NCBI GenBank assembly: GCA_020438845.1
Contig: JAGQTV010000017.1
Location: forward strand, 1 to 64,000
Source of the DNA: Mycobacterium sp.
Lineage (GTDB): Bacteria > Actinomycetota > Actinomycetes > Mycobacteriales > Mycobacteriaceae
Reading direction: 5' to 3'
Length of the DNA: 64,000 nt
Shown here: positions 63,733-64,000 of the stretch, piece after piece
Position numbering within the stretch: position 1 is the first letter of the stretch
Layout of the letters: every line of letters begins with the position of its first letter
Notes under the pieces: generated by a model
The model's input: the letters and a program-made list of their open reading frames with translations, nothing else
The model's database searches: none
What the model was told of the DNA's origin: nothing
Program-made: the position numbers and the translations under genes

Positions 63733-64000
63733 GGGCGTAGCTCGATTGCCGTTTTGCCGATGTGCACCGGCATGCCGAGTGGGACGCGAACCGCCGTCGT
63801 CACTTTCGCGCGGTCCAGGTAGGTGCCATTCGTCGAGCCGAGATCCTCGACGTACCAGTCCGCGCCGCGTTGCGATAGCCGAGCGTGGCGGGTCGATGCG
63901 TAATCGTCGGTGAGCACCAGCGTGGAGTCGTCGGCTCGGCCGATCAGGACCGGCTGGGAGCCGAGAGTAATTCGCGTACCGGCCAGCGCGCCCTCGGTGA
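63729..64000 (-). CDS. fhaB: FHA-domain protein FhaB (C-terminal part)
   Basis: The visible 90 residues contain the whole FHA fold end: LGSQPVLIGRADDSTLVLTDDYASTRHARLS and EDLGSTNGTYLD, the phosphothreonine-binding Arg, Ser and Asn. The protein (FipA, Rv0019c) links phosphorylated partners such as FtsZ and FtsQ in division. It ends 4 bp inside pstP; its start lies beyond the window. Confidence 0.93.
   Translation of the reverse strand, partial: TEGALAGTRITLGSQPVLIGRADDSTLVLTDDYASTRHARLSQRGADWYVEDLGSTNGTYLDRAKVTTAVRVPLGMPVHIGKTAIELRP

Overview
The window is the chromosomal replication-origin region of a high-GC actinobacterium, most probably a Mycobacterium/Mycolicibacterium species. Evidence: the gene order rpmH-dnaA-oriC-dnaN-recF-dciA-gyrB-gyrA-DUF3566-tRNA-Ile-tRNA-Ala-ppiA-crgA-trpG-pknB-pknA-pbpA-rodA-pstP-fhaB; mycobacterial families such as Mtc28, MurJ with a pseudokinase tail, CwlM and SigM; many GTG starts; and probable leaderless mRNAs. 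Protein sequences closely resemble M. tuberculosis proteins recalled from memory; no database search was run.

Layout. (1) 1-575: one end of a Tn7-like transposon, with the 5' part of a tnsA-like endonuclease gene and three copies of an ~18-bp end repeat, stopping just downstream of dnaB. (2) 603-10033: a minus-strand block of dnaB (interrupted by a class-3 mini-intein), rplI, rpsR, ssb, rpsF, a DJ-1/PfpI protein, a GT-C type glycosyltransferase, ponA1 and a DUF5318 protein. (3) 10102-24251: a mixed-strand block with PadR and MarR regulators, ino1, a probable glucosylglycerate hydrolase, leuS, mtc28, a YqgE protein, an MFS transporter and a second-type galU. (4) 24279-37129: pcnA, then the rightward mutT4-DUF6049-murJ-sigM-rsmA-trxB-trxC-cwlM series and a convergent acetyltransferase-like gene. 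(5) 37354-42505: leftward rpmH-rnpA-yidD-yidC-jag-rsmG-parA-parB with two perfect parS sites. (6) 42506-44885: dnaA promoter, dnaA and oriC. (7) 44886-56116: rightward replication and topology genes, two tRNAs and small membrane proteins. (8) 56113-64000: the leftward fhaB-pstP-rodA-pbpA-pknA-pknB cluster.

The genes form a replication and cell-envelope growth hub. DnaA, DnaN, RecF, DciA, DnaB, Ssb and gyrase handle replication; ParA, ParB and parS handle origin segregation; YidC, YidD and RnpA serve membrane insertion and RNA processing. PonA1, PbpA, RodA, MurJ, CwlM and CrgA build peptidoglycan under control of PknA, PknB and PstP. Many neighbours overlap by 4-8 bp, and four convergent pairs share a 4-bp overlapping stop.

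Most noteworthy: the Tn7-like end about 27 bp beyond the dnaB stop, which suggests dnaB as an attachment gene; a WCT-type intein in the DnaB P-loop; an anti-SigM gene lacking its sigma-binding domain; a 44-codon membrane microprotein between the two tRNA genes whose stop lies inside tRNA-Ala; and DnaA-box groups outside oriC near dnaB and the PH-domain gene.
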